A DNA stretch of 64,000 nt. Source: an uncultured Acidobacteriia bacterium (GTDB lineage: Bacteria; Acidobacteriota; Terriglobia; Bryobacterales; Bryobacteraceae). The stretch spans positions 62,001 to 126,000 of the forward strand of contig CAIVPR010000097.1 of NCBI GenBank assembly GCA_903907865.1, written 5' to 3'. Shown one piece after another: positions 62,529 through 64,000 of this stretch. The position numbers were made by a program, and so were the translations under genes. Every line of letters begins with the position of its first letter. Within the stretch, counting starts at the first letter, position 1. Under the pieces are notes generated by a model. The model was not told where the DNA came from and made no database searches. It saw only the letters and a list, made by a program, of their open reading frames with translations.

Positions 62529-64000
62529 ATGAGCCAATTGAACCGCTACAGTTCCCGCATCACCCAGCCCAAGTCGCAGGGTGCTTCCCAAGCCATGCTC
62601 TACGCCACCGGCCTCACCGAGGCCGACATGGACAAGGCGCAGGTCGGCATTGCCTCCGTCTGGTACGAGGGCAACCCCTGCAACATGCACCTCCTAGACC
62701 TCTCCGCGAAGGTCAAGGAAGGCGTCACTGCGGCCGGAATGGTCGGCATGCGCTTCAACACGGTCGGCGTGAGCGACGGCATCTCCATGGGCACCGACGG
62801 CATGAGCTTCTCGCTGCAGTCGCGCGACCTCATCGCCGACTCCATCGAGACCATCATGGGCGGCCAGTGGTACGACGGAGTCGTCACCATACCCGGCTGC
62901 GACAAGAACATGCCCGGCTGCATGATGGCCATGGGACGTCTCAATCGCCCCGCCATCATGGTCTACGGCGGCACCATCCGCGCAGGGCACGACGCAGGCG
63001 CGAAGGCGGGCGGCCCGCTCGATGTGATCTCCGCCTTCCAGAGTTACGGCGAGTTCATCATGGGCTCGGTCAGCGAGACCGAGCGCCAGTGTATCGTCCG
63101 CCATGCCTGCCCCGGCCAAGGTGCCTGCGGCGGCATGTACACGGCCAACACCATGGCAGCGGCCATTGAAGCAATGGGCATGTCTCTGCCCTACAGCTCG
63201 TCCGCTCCGGCCGACGCTCCCGAAAAGATCGACGAATGCCTCCGCGCAGGTGCAGCCATGCGCCGCCTGCTGGAGCTCGACCTCAAGCCGCGCGACATCA
63301 TGACCCGCCAGGCGTTTGAAAACGCCATGGTGCTGATCACCGTGCTGGGCGGATCGACCAACGCCGTGCTGCACTTGCTGGCGATTGCCCGCTCCGTCAA
63401 CGTGCCGCTGGAACTCGCCGATTTCCAAGCCGTCAGCGACCGCACTCCGATGCTGGCCGACTTCAAGCCCTCCGGCAAGTACGTCATGGAAGACCTGCAT
63501 GCCCTCGGCGGCGTTCCGGCCGTGATGAAGATGCTGCTGGAAGCGGGTCGCATCGACGGCTCCTGCATGACTGTGACAGGCAAGACCATCGCGGAAAACC
63601 TGGCCGACGTGCCGGGGCTGCCCGTTGGCCAGCCCATCGTGCATGGCTTCGACAACCCGATCAAGGCGAGCGGACACCTCCAGATCCTGAAGGGCAACTT
63701 GGCTCCCGACGGGTCGGTTGCCAAGATCACCGGCAAGGAGGGACTGCGGTTCTCCGGTCCGGCACGAGTGTACGATTGCGAGGAGGAGATCCTCACCGCG
63801 CTCGAACGCAAGGAAATCGGCAAGGGCGACGTGGTGGTGATCCGGTACGAGGGTCCGAAGGGCGGTCCGGGCATGCCGGAAATGCTCACGCCTACCTCGG
63901 CGATCATGGGCGCGGGGCTGGGCAAGTCGGTGGCGTTGATCACGGATGGACGGTTCTCAGGCGGCAGCCACGGCTTCCTTGTCGGGCACATCACGCCGGA
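62529..64000 (+). CDS. ilvD: Dihydroxy-acid dehydratase, 3' truncated by window end
   Basis: Iron-sulfur enzyme that makes the 2-keto acids for valine, leucine and isoleucine. Visible are 490 codons of about 560-570: [37 protein letters not shown], the cluster ligands in [18 protein letters not shown] and [31 protein letters not shown] and [25 protein letters not shown] at 62529 follows a weak CCCTCC region with no good ribosome-binding site. The 121 bp upstream include CCCGG/CCGGG around 62440-62458, not clearly a leader. Confidence 0.93.
   Translation, partial: MSQLNRYSSRITQPKSQGASQAMLYATGLTEADMDKAQVGIASVWYEGNPCNMHLLDLSAKVKEGVTAAGMVGMRFNTVGVSDGISMGTDGMSFSLQSRDLIADSIETIMGGQWYDGVVTIPGCDKNMPGCMMAMGRLNRPAIMVYGGTIRAGHDAGAKAGGPLDVISAFQSYGEFIMGSVSETERQCIVRHACPGQGACGGMYTANTMAAAIEAMGMSLPYSSSAPADAPEKIDECLRAGAAMRRLLELDLKPRDIMTRQAFENAMVLITVLGGSTNAVLHLLAIARSVNVPLELADFQAVSDRTPMLADFKPSGKYVMEDLHALGGVPAVMKMLLEAGRIDGSCMTVTGKTIAENLADVPGLPVGQPIVHGFDNPIKASGHLQILKGNLAPDGSVAKITGKEGLRFSGPARVYDCEEEILTALERKEIGKGDVVVIRYEGPKGGPGMPEMLTPTSAIMGAGLGKSVALITDGRFSGGSHGFLVGHITP

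Noticed and set aside
1-64000. tRNA or rRNA genes
   Set aside because: Intergenic stretches were scanned by eye for cloverleaf patterns (GTTCRA arms, CCA ends) and none was convincing; most gaps are under 200 bp.

Overview
The window is a high-GC bacterial chromosome segment that reads as Acidobacteriota, most likely the Bryobacterales/Solibacteraceae group. The grounds are the mix of features: a PEP-CTERM exported protein, Ser/Thr kinases of the 'MTPERWQQV' and kinase-plus-beta-propeller types, a DUF1501/DUF1549-DUF1553/cytochrome-WD40 set, many hypothetical exported proteins, and a meso-DAP-type peptidoglycan cluster. This assignment is inferred from gene content only; no rRNA or tRNA gene is visible.

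Region by region. 1-11.8 kb is the division and cell wall cluster: murE (5' truncated by the window edge), murF, mraY, murD, ftsW, murG, murC, ftsQ, ftsA, ftsZ, mostly overlapping or nearly so. 11.9-17.1 kb carries map, a PEP-CTERM protein, an IS630-type helix-turn-helix remnant and a LolD/FtsX-type ABC exporter. 17.1-22.8 kb holds full-length typA followed by two 3'-terminal typA fragments, each preceded by a divergent vapBC toxin-antitoxin locus (one decayed, one intact). 22.9-26 kb has a membrane-anchored methyltransferase, a DUF4197 protein and a frameshifted Ser/Thr kinase. 26.2-28.5 kb is a two-gene TIR / KGGxGR-variant ATPase operon that looks like a conflict (immunity) system. 28.6-38.4 kb has two tandem paralogous exported proteins, a LarA-like/PdxA operon, an ECF sigma/zinc-binding anti-sigma/cytochrome P460 set, a secreted alpha/beta hydrolase, a lipoprotein and a glucose-6-phosphate isomerase-like protein. 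38.5-39.9 kb is rph and rdgB, preceded by a 47-residue membrane peptide gene.

39.9-40.7 kb has no conventional gene. It contains two tandem modules, each with a sigma70-like promoter, a structured plus-strand RNA, a rho-independent terminator and, fully antisense to the RNA, an identical 26-codon hydrophobic peptide ORF: a candidate duplicated type I toxin-antitoxin locus. 40.8-47.6 kb is a compact aromatic amino acid operon (trpC, trpF, trpB, trpA, chorismate mutase, tyrS, aroF, tyrA). 47.7-53.1 kb is a decay zone: a Ser/Thr kinase/beta-propeller pseudogene split by an IS256-type element, then an IS66 transposase relic. 53.2-60.4 kb is a minus-strand operon of exported DUF1501, DUF1549/DUF1553, pre-peptidase-domain and cytochrome/WD40 proteins. 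60.4-61.1 kb is higBA. 61.2-62.4 kb is a DUF3179 membrane protein whose expected CPLC motif has UGA at the first cysteine, followed by a hairpin with a GGUCU loop: a candidate selenoprotein. The window ends inside ilvD.

Most worth a second look: the UGA-containing DUF3179 gene, the tandem antisense RNA/peptide modules with a compensatory base-pair change, the TIR/KGGxGR pair, and the repeated typA-fragment/vapBC arrangement.
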